DNA from: Paenibacillus anaericanus
Lineage (GTDB): Bacteria > Bacillota > Bacilli > Paenibacillales > Paenibacillaceae
Assembly (NCBI RefSeq): GCF_003994475.1
Contig: NZ_RZNY01000002.1
Span: 236,536-300,535, forward strand
Length of the DNA stretch: 64,000 bases
Direction: 5' to 3'
The notes under the pieces were generated by a model that saw only the letters and a list, made by a program, of their open reading frames with translations, searched no databases and was not told the origin of the DNA. Shown piece by piece: positions 8,499 to 18,487 of this stretch (its first letter is position 1; every line of letters begins with the position of its first letter). Position numbers and translations under genes: made by a program.

Positions 8499-10157
8499 TT
8501 ATTGTTTCATGTTTTTAAGATTTTCTTGCCATTTCTCTGTCTTGTATTTCAACAACTTATCATATCCAACCTTTTGTGCATCTTTTTCCGCTTGGTCAAG
8601 AATGGCTAGTACTTCTTCCTCGTTTTTTGCGCTTAAGACTGCTTTAGATCTCGCTTGCTCATATATTCCAAACACGCTTTGTGAGATGATACCTTCCTCA
8701 CTGTCGCCTGCAGGGTCCAAATTAACGAATTCTGTCGTATTATATTGCGTTTTCCAAGTTATCTCCAACTGCCAGCGTGTCTCCCAATTCCGTTTTTCTT
8801 CAGGAAGTGTCTGTTCGAATTTACTCTTGACACCATCAACATAGACTGTGTTACCCGCCCACTGAAAATTAACGGTAGAGTCCATTACTTTTGCCAAACC
8901 TTCAGGATCACTTGTGTATTTGTCTGTAAAGATTGTAGAACCATCTTGATCCATTCCATTCCAATACAATCCTTCTGGACCCCACATCGAAACACTTTGA
9001 CCTTCTGGGCCTGTGAGCCAATCAAGGAAAGCAAAGATAGCTTCAGGATCTTTGGCAGCTTTAGTAATAACACTGACATTCCAACCAAGCTGATTGTAAT
9101 CGCCCGGGAAAATTTTATTCTTATCTAGGCCTTCTTTATGTACAGGCCAGATCATGATGTAACCGGCATCCGGGTCTTGTGCTTTCAGTAACGAATCTCC
9201 CATTACTCCGAACTCTGTCGGACTCGATGAAGCGAAGACCGCAATTCGACCTGTTGTAACTTTTTCCTGTACTGGATCCTTGGTTTGTGAGAATGCATCT
9301 TGTGTCATTAATTTTTCACGATATAATTTATTCGAGTATTGCAGGGACTCTCGGAAAGCTGAATCTGTAAATATCGATTTTAGTTCATTACCTTCTGGTA
9401 CTGCCATCATCAGATTAAAGCGATAAGGATGATTCTCTGCAAAAGCCGATGCTAATATATCGATCCCTTCCTTTTGGCCTACTTCCAAAGGAACTACATT
9501 AGGATATTTCTCCTTCACTAGCTTCAGATATTGATACAAATCTTCAGTCGTTTCAAGTGGTGGTGAACCAAGATCCTCATAAATTTTCTTATTGACTAAG
9601 TATCCTGCATTCCCGTTAGGCTGAGAAGTGTACCAGTTCGGAAATTGATACAGCTTACCATCCGGTGAACGGAGCATGTTGAGTGTAGACTCACCGGCCC
9701 ACTTTTTCAAATTAGGATATTTATCTAAGTAATCGTCCAGTGGAACTAACAAACCATTTGCGCGCATGTTTTCAATGTCAGCGCCTCGATCACCCCAAAT
9801 GACATCTGGTAAATCATCTGAAACAATCATCGTATTCAATTTTTGTTTCGTGTTCCCTCCAGAATTAATTCCAGTAACATTTACCTTTTTGTCATCCTTG
9901 ATCCATTTTGTCGCTAAGTCGTCTCCCCACACAGGCATGGAGTACCAATCATAGTTTCCGTAGAACGAAAATTCTAGTGGCTTCTCGCCAAGTACAATCG
10001 CGTCTCCTGCTTTGCCCCCTTCATTACTAGTATTCTCAGGTGATGGTACAGGTTTATTGGCAGAATCATTCCCTCCTGATCCGCAGCCTGCTAGCAACGA
10101 TAGAACCATTAGTGCAGTAATCAAAAGCAGTAATCTAGGTCTTCTCTGTTTAGCCAT
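8499..10157 (-). CDS. Extracellular sugar-binding lipoprotein of ABC transporter
   Basis: A 552-residue solute-binding protein with a lipoprotein signal: Arg-rich N-terminus, hydrophobic core and lipobox LLAGC with the lipidated Cys25. A Ser/Asn/Gly-rich linker follows. Its size and the features LPDVIWGD and DYLDKYPNLKKW are typical of LplA-like family 1 binding proteins of Paenibacillus. It captures oligosaccharides outside the membrane for the two permeases encoded just upstream in the same operon. No ATPase gene accompanies it, so it probably relies on a shared MsmX-type ATPase encoded elsewhere (known for this class). Confidence 0.9.
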   Translation of the reverse strand: MAKQRRPRLLLLITALMVLSLLAGCGSGGNDSANKPVPSPENTSNEGGKAGDAIVLGEKPLEFSFYGNYDWYSMPVWGDDLATKWIKDDKKVNVTGINSGGNTKQKLNTMIVSDDLPDVIWGDRGADIENMRANGLLVPLDDYLDKYPNLKKWAGESTLNMLRSPDGKLYQFPNWYTSQPNGNAGYLVNKKIYEDLGSPPLETTEDLYQYLKLVKEKYPNVVPLEVGQKEGIDILASAFAENHPYRFNLMMAVPEGNELKSIFTDSAFRESLQYSNKLYREKLMTQDAFSQTKDPVQEKVTTGRIAVFASSSPTEFGVMGDSLLKAQDPDAGYIMIWPVHKEGLDKNKIFPGDYNQLGWNVSVITKAAKDPEAIFAFLDWLTGPEGQSVSMWGPEGLYWNGMDQDGSTIFTDKYTSDPEGLAKVMDSTVNFQWAGNTVYVDGVKSKFEQTLPEEKRNWETRWQLEITWKTQYNTTEFVNLDPAGDSEEGIISQSVFGIYEQARSKAVLSAKNEEEVLAILDQAEKDAQKVGYDKLLKYKTEKWQENLKNMKQ

Positions 10158-10249
10158 TCTAAAAAAACTCCCTTCGTTTTTTCAATCTATTGGTCAAGCT
10201 TTCGCTTTGAACCCGTTAGGATTGACACTGATGCAACTGCACAAAGAGG

Positions 10250-11146
10250 CTATTCTTTTAATGATCCTACCAGCACACCTTTAACAAAATACTTCTGAAC
10301 GAACGGGTAAACGCAAATAATCGGTAGGGTCGCAACCATCATTGTTGCCATCGAAAGTGATTTGGTTGTGACGGACTTCATTTGTGCCATGCGCCCTAAA
10401 GCAGCCGAATCCATCTGCCCCATCTGATCGCTCATAATGTTAGAATTCAGTATTTGCTGTAGCTTGGTTTGGATAGGCAACAAATCAATATTGTTGATAT
10501 AAATGCTAGCAGTAAACCAATCGTTCCAATGATAGATTGCTGTAAAAAGCGATAACGTCGCTATTACAGGTCCAGACAAAGGAAGTACGATGCGGAATAA
10601 CACTCCCCAATTGTTAGATCCATCGATTTTGGCTGACTCCTCTAATCCAACAGGTAATGCTAAGAAGAAGGTACGGAAAACGATCATATTCCATACACTA
10701 ATTATCCCTGGGATGACCATGACCCAGAATGTATTCATGAGGCCAAGACTACGAATCAATAAGAATGAAGGGATCAATCCACCGCTAAAATACATCGTAA
10801 CGATGCACATGATCATGTAATATTTACGCCCTATTAATTCTCGTCTCGACATGCCATAAGCCAATATGGCTGTCGCTAGAATCGCAAGAACCGTTCCGCT
10901 AATTGTTCTAAGTACAGATATAATAAAGCCATTCATCAACCTCTTATCTTGAAACACAATTTCATAGTTATCTAGAGTAAAGTCACGAGGCCAGAAGGTA
11001 ACGCCTCCTAGAATCGTATCCGTCCCATTATTAAATGAAACCACTGCCGCATTCCAAAACGGATAAAAGGTTACAAAAGCCAATATCGTTAGTAGGAAAT
11101 AGATGCTAAAGCTCAACATTTTATCTCCAAAACTCGTCCTACTCAT
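10250..11146 (-). CDS. Carbohydrate ABC transporter permease, LplC/YtcP type
   Basis: A 298-residue inner-membrane protein with about six membrane segments and the conserved permease EAA loop, seen here as EESAKIDGSNNWGVLFRIVLPLSGP, which docks onto the ATPase. The C-terminus (FVQKYFVKGVLVGSLKE) is the typical ending of LplC-like permeases. It is the second permease of the operon, 34 bases after the first, followed by the binding-protein gene. Confidence 0.92.
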   Translation of the reverse strand: MSRTSFGDKMLSFSIYFLLTILAFVTFYPFWNAAVVSFNNGTDTILGGVTFWPRDFTLDNYEIVFQDKRLMNGFIISVLRTISGTVLAILATAILAYGMSRRELIGRKYYMIMCIVTMYFSGGLIPSFLLIRSLGLMNTFWVMVIPGIISVWNMIVFRTFFLALPVGLEESAKIDGSNNWGVLFRIVLPLSGPVIATLSLFTAIYHWNDWFTASIYINNIDLLPIQTKLQQILNSNIMSDQMGQMDSAALGRMAQMKSVTTKSLSMATMMVATLPIICVYPFVQKYFVKGVLVGSLKE

Positions 11147-11180
11147 ATTTCAGCCACCTTTCCAAAGTCATATCCTCGGC

Positions 11181-12131
11181 TTACCATAAGCTGTTTCCAG
11201 ATCTTCGAGCCACTAGATTTGCCAGAGTTAGCATTCCAACACTAATGACTGCTTTGAACAAGCCAGCCGCTGTCGCATAGGAATATCTTGAATTTTGAAT
11301 CCCTATTCGATAAACATAGGTGTCTAACACATCTGAGACATCCCGTAGTACCGGATTTGTTGCTAAGAGCAAGATATCTTCGAATCCTGCACTTAATAAA
11401 TTTCCAATGGCAAGAATCATAAATATGACAATGACAGGAATAATCGAAGGTACAGTAATATTAATTATTTGTTTGAGCCTACTAGCACCATCGATCGATG
11501 CAGCTTCGTATATATGTGGATCGACTCCCGCAATTGCGGCCAAATATACGATCGAACCAAATCCAATCTCTTTCCATATTCCTGTCGTAACTAAAATGCT
11601 CCAGAAGTACTCAGGTATAGCTAGGAAATTGATGGGCTCTTTAATGAGATGTACGCTTTGCAGTAGAATGTTAATGCTTCCGTTGTCCGTCGATAGTAGA
11701 GAAACTACAAACCCTGACACAATAACCCAAGACAAAAAGTGAGGTAAATAACTGATCGTCTGAACAACTCGCTTAAATGAAGCTTTTCTCACTTCGTTTA
11801 ACATGAGGGCTAAAATTATTGGAGCCGGAAAACCAATGAAAAGCTTTAACAAACTGATCACAAGCGTATTTCGCATAATCGTCCAAAACTCAGGTGCATT
11901 AAAGAACATTTCGAAATGTTTGAATCCCACCCAAGGGCTATGTAAAAATCCTTTGTAAATGCTGTAATCCTGAAACGCCATTAAAACCCCATACATTGGA
12001 ATGTAGCTGAATACAAAAACAAATATTAAGGCCGGTATGACCATCATTTGAATATCCCATTGTTTAAACATCCGTCTCATTAGTGAATTCGTTTTCAATT
12101 TCTGGTCTTTTTTGATTGTAATTGGAGTCAC
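11181..12131 (-). CDS. Carbohydrate ABC transporter permease, LplB/YteP type
   Basis: A 316-residue permease with about six membrane segments; the N-terminal part (IPMYGVLMAFQDYSIYKG) and the EAA loop (YEAASIDGASRLKQIINITV) are diagnostic of the LplB branch of sugar permeases. It is the first gene of the beta-glucan uptake operon, preceded by a long leader with operator-like repeats and a strong promoter. It forms the transmembrane channel with the LplC-type partner. Confidence 0.92.
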   Translation of the reverse strand: MTPITIKKDQKLKTNSLMRRMFKQWDIQMMVIPALIFVFVFSYIPMYGVLMAFQDYSIYKGFLHSPWVGFKHFEMFFNAPEFWTIMRNTLVISLLKLFIGFPAPIILALMLNEVRKASFKRVVQTISYLPHFLSWVIVSGFVVSLLSTDNGSINILLQSVHLIKEPINFLAIPEYFWSILVTTGIWKEIGFGSIVYLAAIAGVDPHIYEAASIDGASRLKQIINITVPSIIPVIVIFMILAIGNLLSAGFEDILLLATNPVLRDVSDVLDTYVYRIGIQNSRYSYATAAGLFKAVISVGMLTLANLVARRSGNSLW

Positions 12132-12169
12132 TATCTTTTCACGCCCCTTCTTTCTTGTAAATTAAAACC

Positions 12170-12230
12170 TTTTAACTTTAAGTTTAAAAAAATACATTAA
12201 TAGTTTAAACCTTTTAACTTTCGTTTAAAA
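12170..12230 (-). promoter_or_regulatory. Two operator-like near-palindromes in the transporter leader
   Basis: Two similar dyads, TTTTAAC-N5-GTTTAAAA (12170-12189) and TTTTAAC-N4-GTTTAAAA (12212-12230), lie 42 bp apart, about four helical turns, between the promoter and the first permease gene. Each is preceded by an AAACC-type segment, so the similarity extends beyond the dyad. They are the best candidates for LacI binding, perhaps with looping or roadblock. Assignment to the LacI protein is inference. Confidence 0.45.
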
Positions 12231-12284
12231 ATAAAAGCCTCCTTTCAACTTCAGAAGCATACAATACCTTTTGCTGTTAAAAGA

Positions 12285-12313
12285 ATTGTAAGCGCATAAC
12301 TCACAAGTGTCAA
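12285..12313 (-). promoter_or_regulatory. Strong promoter of the beta-glucan uptake operon with cre-like site
   Basis: On the minus strand, a perfect -35 (TTGACA, 12313-12308) is followed by a 17-base spacer and TACAAT (12290-12285), one mismatch from the consensus -10. On the plus strand TTGTAAGCGCATAAC (12286-12300) resembles a CcpA cre site through its well-conserved TTGTAAGCG half and covers the -10, so catabolite repression is plausible. Confidence 0.7.
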
Positions 12314-12364
12314 TACCCTTTTTTTAATCGTATGATGTAAGATAAATCACACAAATACTGGATG

Positions 12365-12406
12365 GGAGTACAACAACCCCTACAGCAGCAGGGGTTGTTG
12401 TACTCC
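12365..12406 (-). terminator. Perfect 16-bp hairpin downstream of the STAS gene
   Basis: GGAGTACAACAACCCC pairs perfectly with GGGGTTGTTGTACTCC around a 10-base loop. It lies 45 bases beyond the STAS stop. There is no T-run on either strand, so termination is not certain, but the stem is very stable. Confidence 0.5.
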
Positions 12407-12450
12407 ACTCATTTCTATTCGAATCCGTAGTAAATTAATAATCTAACAGA

Positions 12451-12729
12451 TCACAATATCTCAAACACGTTTGTCAGTCTGGTCAACTCAAAGATCTTCC
12501 GTACACTAGGATTCAATGAAGATAACTTGATGTCTCCTCCACTTTCAACACACTTCTTATACGAACTAACGATCACTCCAAGTCCAGTACTATCGATAAA
12601 CTGGCATTCACTAAAATCTAACAAAAAGTTAACTTTCCCACTATTAATATAATCTCGGATGGTGTCCCTAAATTGCACTGCCTTATCTACTGTAAAAGTT
12701 TCTGGCACCTTAATTATCAATTCACTCAT
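12451..12729 (-). CDS. STAS domain anti-anti-sigma-like protein
   Basis: A 92-residue single STAS domain. The phosphorylatable serine lies in the conserved [16 protein letters not shown] segment (about residues 46-61). Such proteins bind or release a HATPase-type kinase depending on serine phosphorylation. Its ATG overlaps the TGA of the chemoreceptor gene (ATGA), so the two are translationally coupled. With the kinase and PP2C phosphatase genes upstream it completes a partner-switching set. The final target, a sigma factor or another protein, is not in the window. Confidence 0.92.
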   Translation of the reverse strand: MSELIIKVPETFTVDKAVQFRDTIRDYINSGKVNFLLDFSECQFIDSTGLGVIVSSYKKCVESGGDIKLSSLNPSVRKIFELTRLTNVFEIL

Positions 12730-14744
12730 AGCTTACCACCCCCTCTGATTATAAAGTTCTCTACAAGACTTTCAAGATTACTTGCCGTTACACTTACTTC
12801 CTGGGCGGTATCCACAAAGTTGTTGACTGTTGCTGCCTGCTCTTCGATCGCACTGGCTACATGCTCACTATTTAGAGCCGTTGACTCAGAGATCGTGCCC
12901 ATGGAATCAATCAGCTTGATGATCTGATCCGAAGTCGCTACCTCATCCTTCGTAATATCCAAGATTTCTTGTATATTTTCTGTAATTATTTCAACAGACT
13001 CAATGATGTGAACAAAAGCATGATCTGTTTCATGAACAATCTGTACGCCTTCCATTACGGCTTCAGTTGCCCCTCTCATGGATACCACAGCCATCTCGAT
13101 TTTACTCATCATGCTTTGCACCAATTCTGAAATTTCATTGGCACGAGCATGGGATTCGTCAGATAACTTCCGGACCTCACCAGCCACCACGTTGAATCCT
13201 TTCCCATGTTCACCTGCTCTTGCCGCCTCAATTGCTGCGTTCAGAGCAAGCAAATTGGTTTGTTTAGCGAGCGCATTAATGGTATCTACAATGGTGGAAA
13301 CCTTATCGGACATCTCATTTACGGATAACAGTATTTCCTCGGTTTCACTCGTACTGTTGTTTATAGAATCCATAGCTCTAACCGTATTTAAGACCCCCGT
13401 CCTTCCAGACTGTGCAGCTTCGTTTGTCGTTTGCGCATTACTGGTTGTCGCTAATGCTTTACTTTGAGCCATCTGTACTAAACTCGACATTTGGACCAAC
13501 ACCTGCGAAGCATCCACAACGGACCGATTGTTATTCTCCGCACCAGCAGCTATCTCTTGAGTACTGGAGCTAATCTCTTGAATCGACGCACTAATCTCCT
13601 CTGAAGAAGATGCGATTTCCTCAGACATCGTAGTGAGCACCTCAGAGCCCGTCCTAATCTGTTCAATAATAGCTGCCTGCTTATCGATCATCGTGTTAAA
13701 AGAATCGCTCAGTACTTGAAGTTCATCGCCAGTTCTTATTGAGGTATGCACGGTTAAGTCACCATCACCTGCTAGAGACATGGCCTTCTTGAGCTTTTCA
13801 ATTGGCTTTGTAATACTTCTTGTTGTAAATAAAAAGCCGATTAACATAGCAGCAAAAATACACACTACGATAGTAACAATAGTTTCGTTACGGATACTTA
13901 TAGCTGGGGCCATGTATTCATCGTAATTTGCAGTAGTTGCAACAATCCAGTTACCTGCCGGCTGAAAGGTTATAAATTTATACATCCCTTCATATGTATA
14001 GAAGCCCTCGGATGTTTTCCCCTCTTTCATTTGTTGTACAATGTCGTTCAATTGCTTATTATCAGTACCATCCAAGCTCTCTTTAAGTATCTTTTCTTTT
14101 ACAGGATGGGAGATGATCAACCCAGTTCTATCGATCATATACGCATAACCGCTTTCTCCACTTTTAACTTCAGCAGCAGGGGCGGAGATCCTGTCAAAGA
14201 CTATCGTTGCGATCATTACCCCCGTTGTACGGCCCCCATTCTCAAGAGGTAAGGCAATGGCTACAACTGGGTTATTCGTAGCCTTCGATACTATAACTTC
14301 ACTAATTGCCTCCTTCCCTTGAAGCGCATTTTGAAAATACTCTCGATCCTTCACATTTAAATCAGGTGACTCAGAATCGCTTGTAACAAGTGCATCCCCT
14401 TCTTCGTTGACAATAAGTAGTGTTTCTATCAAATCCACATTGTCTTGTTGGACACTCGATATATATTGATAGGCACTGTTTACTAACTTGCCATTGGAAG
14501 GGTTAGCTATAAGTTGTTGAAGTGTATCATTTTTGGTGGCAATTTTGAGATAGTTGCCCGTAACATCTAATACATTTTCTACAGACTTGGCCACAGAGGT
14601 CGTGGTGTCTTTGAGCTGCTCTTCTATGGTTGATTGAATTGCTTGTGACGCTAAATTATAGGACCAAAAACCTGATATAGACAATGGAATACTTATTATT
14701 AGAAACAAGAGTATACTAATTTTCACTTTTAAACTGAGTTTCAT
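12726..14744 (-). CDS. Methyl-accepting chemotaxis protein with Cache-type sensor
   Basis: A 672-residue chemoreceptor: membrane segment near residues 8-28, extracellular Cache-like sensor (contains DREYFQNAL and [11 protein letters not shown]), second membrane segment near 288-308, HAMP domain after it, then a long coiled signalling domain with the hairpin tip ([20 protein letters not shown]). Small-molecule signals outside would be passed to CheA/CheW arrays. Unusually it sits inside a partner-switching operon and overlaps the STAS gene by four bases. A direct link between chemoreceptor and STAS output is inference. Confidence 0.93.
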   Translation of the reverse strand: MKLSLKVKISILLFLIISIPLSISGFWSYNLASQAIQSTIEEQLKDTTTSVAKSVENVLDVTGNYLKIATKNDTLQQLIANPSNGKLVNSAYQYISSVQQDNVDLIETLLIVNEEGDALVTSDSESPDLNVKDREYFQNALQGKEAISEVIVSKATNNPVVAIALPLENGGRTTGVMIATIVFDRISAPAAEVKSGESGYAYMIDRTGLIISHPVKEKILKESLDGTDNKQLNDIVQQMKEGKTSEGFYTYEGMYKFITFQPAGNWIVATTANYDEYMAPAISIRNETIVTIVVCIFAAMLIGFLFTTRSITKPIEKLKKAMSLAGDGDLTVHTSIRTGDELQVLSDSFNTMIDKQAAIIEQIRTGSEVLTTMSEEIASSSEEISASIQEISSSTQEIAAGAENNNRSVVDASQVLVQMSSLVQMAQSKALATTSNAQTTNEAAQSGRTGVLNTVRAMDSINNSTSETEEILLSVNEMSDKVSTIVDTINALAKQTNLLALNAAIEAARAGEHGKGFNVVAGEVRKLSDESHARANEISELVQSMMSKIEMAVVSMRGATEAVMEGVQIVHETDHAFVHIIESVEIITENIQEILDITKDEVATSDQIIKLIDSMGTISESTALNSEHVASAIEEQAATVNNFVDTAQEVSVTASNLESLVENFIIRGGGKL

Positions 14745-14788
14745 GTTCTTCCCCCTCGATAACGTTAGAAAACCAAGTCATAAAAACA

Positions 14789-15187
14789 CTATAATATTGG
14801 ATTGCTTACATCTTTATCTATATAAATCGTATTGTTTATCATCTCCACATTATCCGATAAGCATCGAATCAGATATAAGCCCCTTCCTCCTTCATCTAGT
14901 AAGTGAAGATTATCAATCTTATCCGGAAAGGCAAGCTTCCTTATTCCATCCCCGCAATCCTCCACCTGGATCTTCAGATGCTTATCTTTAAGCATATATC
15001 TGACGTAAATTTGCTTCTTGCAATCCCGATTATTCCCATGATAGTGGGCATTCGTTATCGCTTCATGCAATATTAATTTTATATCGAAAACACATACGTC
15101 TAGTCTCAGATCTTGGATGATTTCATCAATAATATAGCAATGATGCTCCAAACAGCAGAGTATTACCTCCTTTTGAACGGGCTCCAT
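14789..15187 (-). CDS. RsbW/SpoIIAB-like HATPase serine kinase
   Basis: A 132-residue GHKL ATPase domain standing alone. The N box ILHEAITNAHYHGNN, the G1 box VEDCGDGI and the G2 box GGRGLYLIR are all present. In this family the protein phosphorylates a STAS partner or binds a target protein. It lies 15 bases downstream of the PAS/PP2C phosphatase gene and upstream of the chemoreceptor-STAS pair, which makes the STAS protein its expected substrate. Confidence 0.9.
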   Translation of the reverse strand: MEPVQKEVILCCLEHHCYIIDEIIQDLRLDVCVFDIKLILHEAITNAHYHGNNRDCKKQIYVRYMLKDKHLKIQVEDCGDGIRKLAFPDKIDNLHLLDEGGRGLYLIRCLSDNVEMINNTIYIDKDVSNPIL

Positions 15188-15202
15188 GATTCCTCCTTTT
15201 TG

Positions 15203-16645
15203 TCACCTTATATTCAAACTCAGCCATGTACAATCGTCCTGCAAAGGAGTATTGACAATGCTATCTCGTAAATACTCAAAATCACAACTCAATTCATCAG
15301 CATCATCTAAGAGGTCCATTCCATCACTGTAAAAACAGAATCTATCCCCAGAATCAAAATAAATGATTACTTCATCAAATTCACTATTGTCAAACATGCC
15401 AAGCGGTGCACCTTTTACGGTCATCCTTTTTCCGTTTTGATCCTTAGGCTTATATATAAATTCGTTAATACCAGCCCCAGAGGCTTTGAGTCTTCCTTCG
15501 CGAAAGTCTAAATTAAAGCAGCAAACAGCTACATAATCCTCTTCCAAATACTGCGTTGCCTTATGATTTAAATCCTGCAAAAGTAATACGGGATCCTGCG
15601 TAACGAGTAAACTGTCCATGAACAATACCCGCATCGCGGAAATATTAAGAGCTGCCGTGATCCCTTTGCCAGTTACATCACCGATAATTCCAACCACTTG
15701 CTCTTCGTTTATCTTGTGAAAAATAAAGAAATCACCACTAAGTGTTGCTGCGGGTACATATAACTTCTGTAAGTCCACCCTATTCTCCAAAGGAAACGGT
15801 GCCGCATGACGATGCTCCTGAAGTCGTACAGCCCTTTCTATTTCCACTTTACTTTCTGTTATATCTCGCAACACCAGTTGCGTGGCCTTTACTTCCTTGT
15901 AAATGATCGGAGCTCCCGAAATCTCAAGATCGAAGATCCTCCGATCATATCGGATAAAGCGCTGCTCCATGCGAAAGGTTTCTTTTGCTTTGGTGTGGAA
16001 CTTGGTTATAAAATTGTGGTACACATCACTAGTTATGTAATCTTCACTGAAAAAAGAGTCTACTCTTTTGCCTATTAGTTCATCCTTCACTTCACCAAAT
16101 AGGACTTCAGCTTGGTTATTCACAAATAAAATGATCCCTCTGCTATGTACCAGGATCGGTTCAGGACATAGTTCCACCAAACCCCTATATCTCTCTTCAC
16201 TTTCCTTCACCATAAGCTCTGACTTAACCCTCTCACTGATATCATGAATGACAGAATAAATGCATTTTTTCCCAAGCATCGTAATCAAACCTGTATGTAT
16301 TTCCACATCAACCATTCTTCCATTTGCTAATCGGTGTCTATCCATCACTACCTGATTACCACTGTGTTTACCTTCGGGTAAAGCCTTCTTTATAAAGTCG
16401 TTAGGTTCATTAGGTTCCTCATCTTGATTTATAATCAAATCGGAAATATGAAGTGCCCTGAATTCCAAAAGCGAATATCCATAATAGGCACAAGCAGCTT
16501 TATTAGCATCTACAATGCTACCTGAGCGAGAATCCACGAGCAATGTAACAAGATGATTGTTTTCATAAATACAGCCATAATGCTCCATACATTGTGCGTG
16601 ACTTGGAGAATGAACCAAGTTTTTACAATCCTTATCATTTGTCAT
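15203..16645 (-). CDS. PAS-PAS-PP2C (SpoIIE/RsbU-type) serine phosphatase
   Basis: About 480 residues: two PAS domains (first with IVDANKAACAYYGYSLLEF, second after EERYRGLVELCPEPILV) and a C-terminal PP2C domain with SGDFFIF, GDVTGKGITAALN, FYSDGMDLL and a terminal DDCTWLSL. It should dephosphorylate the STAS protein when its PAS domains sense a signal. The chosen ATG (16645) has GTGAGGG 8 bases upstream; longer in-frame starts up to 16756 lack such a site. It is the first gene of the module. No membrane segment is seen, so it is probably cytoplasmic. Confidence 0.88.
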   Translation of the reverse strand: MTNDKDCKNLVHSPSHAQCMEHYGCIYENNHLVTLLVDSRSGSIVDANKAACAYYGYSLLEFRALHISDLIINQDEEPNEPNDFIKKALPEGKHSGNQVVMDRHRLANGRMVDVEIHTGLITMLGKKCIYSVIHDISERVKSELMVKESEERYRGLVELCPEPILVHSRGIILFVNNQAEVLFGEVKDELIGKRVDSFFSEDYITSDVYHNFITKFHTKAKETFRMEQRFIRYDRRIFDLEISGAPIIYKEVKATQLVLRDITESKVEIERAVRLQEHRHAAPFPLENRVDLQKLYVPAATLSGDFFIFHKINEEQVVGIIGDVTGKGITAALNISAMRVLFMDSLLVTQDPVLLLQDLNHKATQYLEEDYVAVCCFNLDFREGRLKASGAGINEFIYKPKDQNGKRMTVKGAPLGMFDNSEFDEVIIYFDSGDRFCFYSDGMDLLDDADELSCDFEYLRDSIVNTPLQDDCTWLSLNIR

Positions 16646-16880
16646 TATCATAACCCTCACAATTATTTTTAACTTACAGATCATTCCATTATTTAGCCCA
16701 TCAATTATACCTAATTCGAGAATCAGAAAGCTATGACTTTCGACATGAAAACACATAAAAGCGTAAATATTGTCGAATATTTCAAAATGTGTCCCTATTT
16801 GATAAATTCGACTAAGTCAGGGCAACTATTTGACTATAGCGGAATGCCCGATTCATACAATTTACTCACTCGCCATGACC

Positions 16881-16921
16881 AAAAAAAAAAAGACATTAAC
16901 GAATGTACATTCGTTAACGTC
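16881..16921 (-). terminator. Rho-independent terminator of the first selO gene
   Basis: A 14-bp stem with one mismatch (GACATTAACGAATG with CATTCGTTAACGTC, 16892-16921) is followed on the minus strand by an uninterrupted T-run (16891-16881). It lies 13 bases past the selO stop. Confidence 0.92.
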
Positions 16922-16934
16922 TTCCTAATCCAAA

Positions 16935-18407
16935 TCAGGTTCCGCAAAAAGTTTGATAAGGTATTGAAGAAACCGCAGGCAGTGTCGAGTAGTCATCCTG
17001 ATCCGAAGCGTATGCGTATGGATTCGAGAGAACTCCAAGAAGACGCTCCATTACACTGAAATCTCCTTCATTCACCGCCGCTTCTAGCGCTTCCTCTACC
17101 CGGTGGTTACGCGGAATTATCGCCGGATTGCTACTGCGCATTAGCTGCTGCGAAGCGTCTTTCGATTCCTTCTGCCTGCCCAATCTTACCTGCCATAACT
17201 CATGCCACTGATTAAATTCCGGTGTTTCAAACAGATCCGAATCTTCCAACTCCTCTAAAGTTAAGGCACGGAAGGTATTCGTATAATCTGCACGATACTT
17301 GTGCATCAATTCAAGAAGACCATCAATAAGAGATCCATCCTGGTGTTCTTCGTTAAAAATGCCCAGCTTCGCCCTCATACCTGAGAGCCAACTCCGATAA
17401 AAGATCTCTTTGAAATCTTCAATTGCCTCTTCGGCAATTTTGATAGCCTGCGCCTGATCGTCATGTAGCAGCGGCAGAAGCGTCTCAGCAAATCTCGCGA
17501 GATTCCAAGCCGCAATACCCGGCTGATTACGATAGGCATAACGACCCTGATGGTCAATAGAACTGAATACCGTCTCAGGATCAAAAACATCCATGAAAGC
17601 ACAAGGACCATAATCAATCGTTTCTCCACTAAGTGCCATGTTATCAGTATTCATCACTCCGTGAATAAAGCCGACCAGCTGCCATTTGGCAATTAGCTCA
17701 GCCTGACGATTAATCACTTCTCGAAGCAGAATAAAATAACGGTTCATATCTGTATCAGTGTCAGCTTCCGAATAATGTCTCTGCAAAGTGTAATCAGCCA
17801 GAGCTCGGAGATCCTCAATCGTACCCCAAGCTGCGGCGTATTGGAAGGTACCGACACGTAAATGACTGGCGGCTATACGGGTCAAGATAGCACCCTGTTG
17901 CTCGTTTTCCCGGATTACCGAGTCACTACTAGTTGCCACCGACAAGCTACGGGTGGTAGGAATACCAAGCGAATGCATGGCTTCGCTGATGATATATTCG
18001 CGAAGCATTGGCCCAAGTGCGGCTCGGCCATCCCCCCCACGAGAATATGGCGTTCTTCCAGCACCCTTAAGCTGAATATCTACTCGCGCGCCACTTGGAG
18101 TGATTTGTTCACCAAGTAACACTGCTCGGCCATCTCCTAACATGGTGAAATGTCCAAATTGATGTCCTGCATAAGCTTGAGCAAGAGACACCGTGCCTTC
18201 AGGAACTTCGTTACCAGCAAGCACATTTACACCCTCAATACTTTGCAGTGCTTGACTATTCAACCCTAGAGATGTTGCCAAAGCATCATTAAGAATGATC
18301 AACTTAGGTAATCGTACAGGAGCAGGCTTTAGCCTTGTAAACAAAGATTCCGGCAGCCTAGCATAACTGTTGTCAAAGTTCCATCCTATATTTATCTTCT
18401 CCGTCAT
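16935..18407 (-). CDS. selO: SelO/YdiU family protein adenylyltransferase (copy 1)
   Basis: A 490-residue SelO pseudokinase, full length. Visible family blocks are [43 protein letters not shown] and [11 protein letters not shown]; the NTDN and DYG motifs bind nucleotide and metal. It transfers AMP to Ser/Thr/Tyr of target proteins and is linked to redox stress in the characterised members. The C-terminus carries a cysteine (TFCGT) where eukaryotic forms have selenocysteine. AAAAGGAGATATT precedes the ATG. A second, closely related copy lies 28 kb away. Confidence 0.93.
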   Translation of the reverse strand: MTEKINIGWNFDNSYARLPESLFTRLKPAPVRLPKLIILNDALATSLGLNSQALQSIEGVNVLAGNEVPEGTVSLAQAYAGHQFGHFTMLGDGRAVLLGEQITPSGARVDIQLKGAGRTPYSRGGDGRAALGPMLREYIISEAMHSLGIPTTRSLSVATSSDSVIRENEQQGAILTRIAASHLRVGTFQYAAAWGTIEDLRALADYTLQRHYSEADTDTDMNRYFILLREVINRQAELIAKWQLVGFIHGVMNTDNMALSGETIDYGPCAFMDVFDPETVFSSIDHQGRYAYRNQPGIAAWNLARFAETLLPLLHDDQAQAIKIAEEAIEDFKEIFYRSWLSGMRAKLGIFNEEHQDGSLIDGLLELMHKYRADYTNTFRALTLEELEDSDLFETPEFNQWHELWQVRLGRQKESKDASQQLMRSSNPAIIPRNHRVEEALEAAVNEGDFSVMERLLGVLSNPYAYASDQDDYSTLPAVSSIPYQTFCGT

Positions 18408-18487
18408 AATATCTCCTTTTGGTAATCATCGGTCTAATACTTCATTACCTAAGAATAAATTATGTTAAAATTTAATGCAAATCCGCC

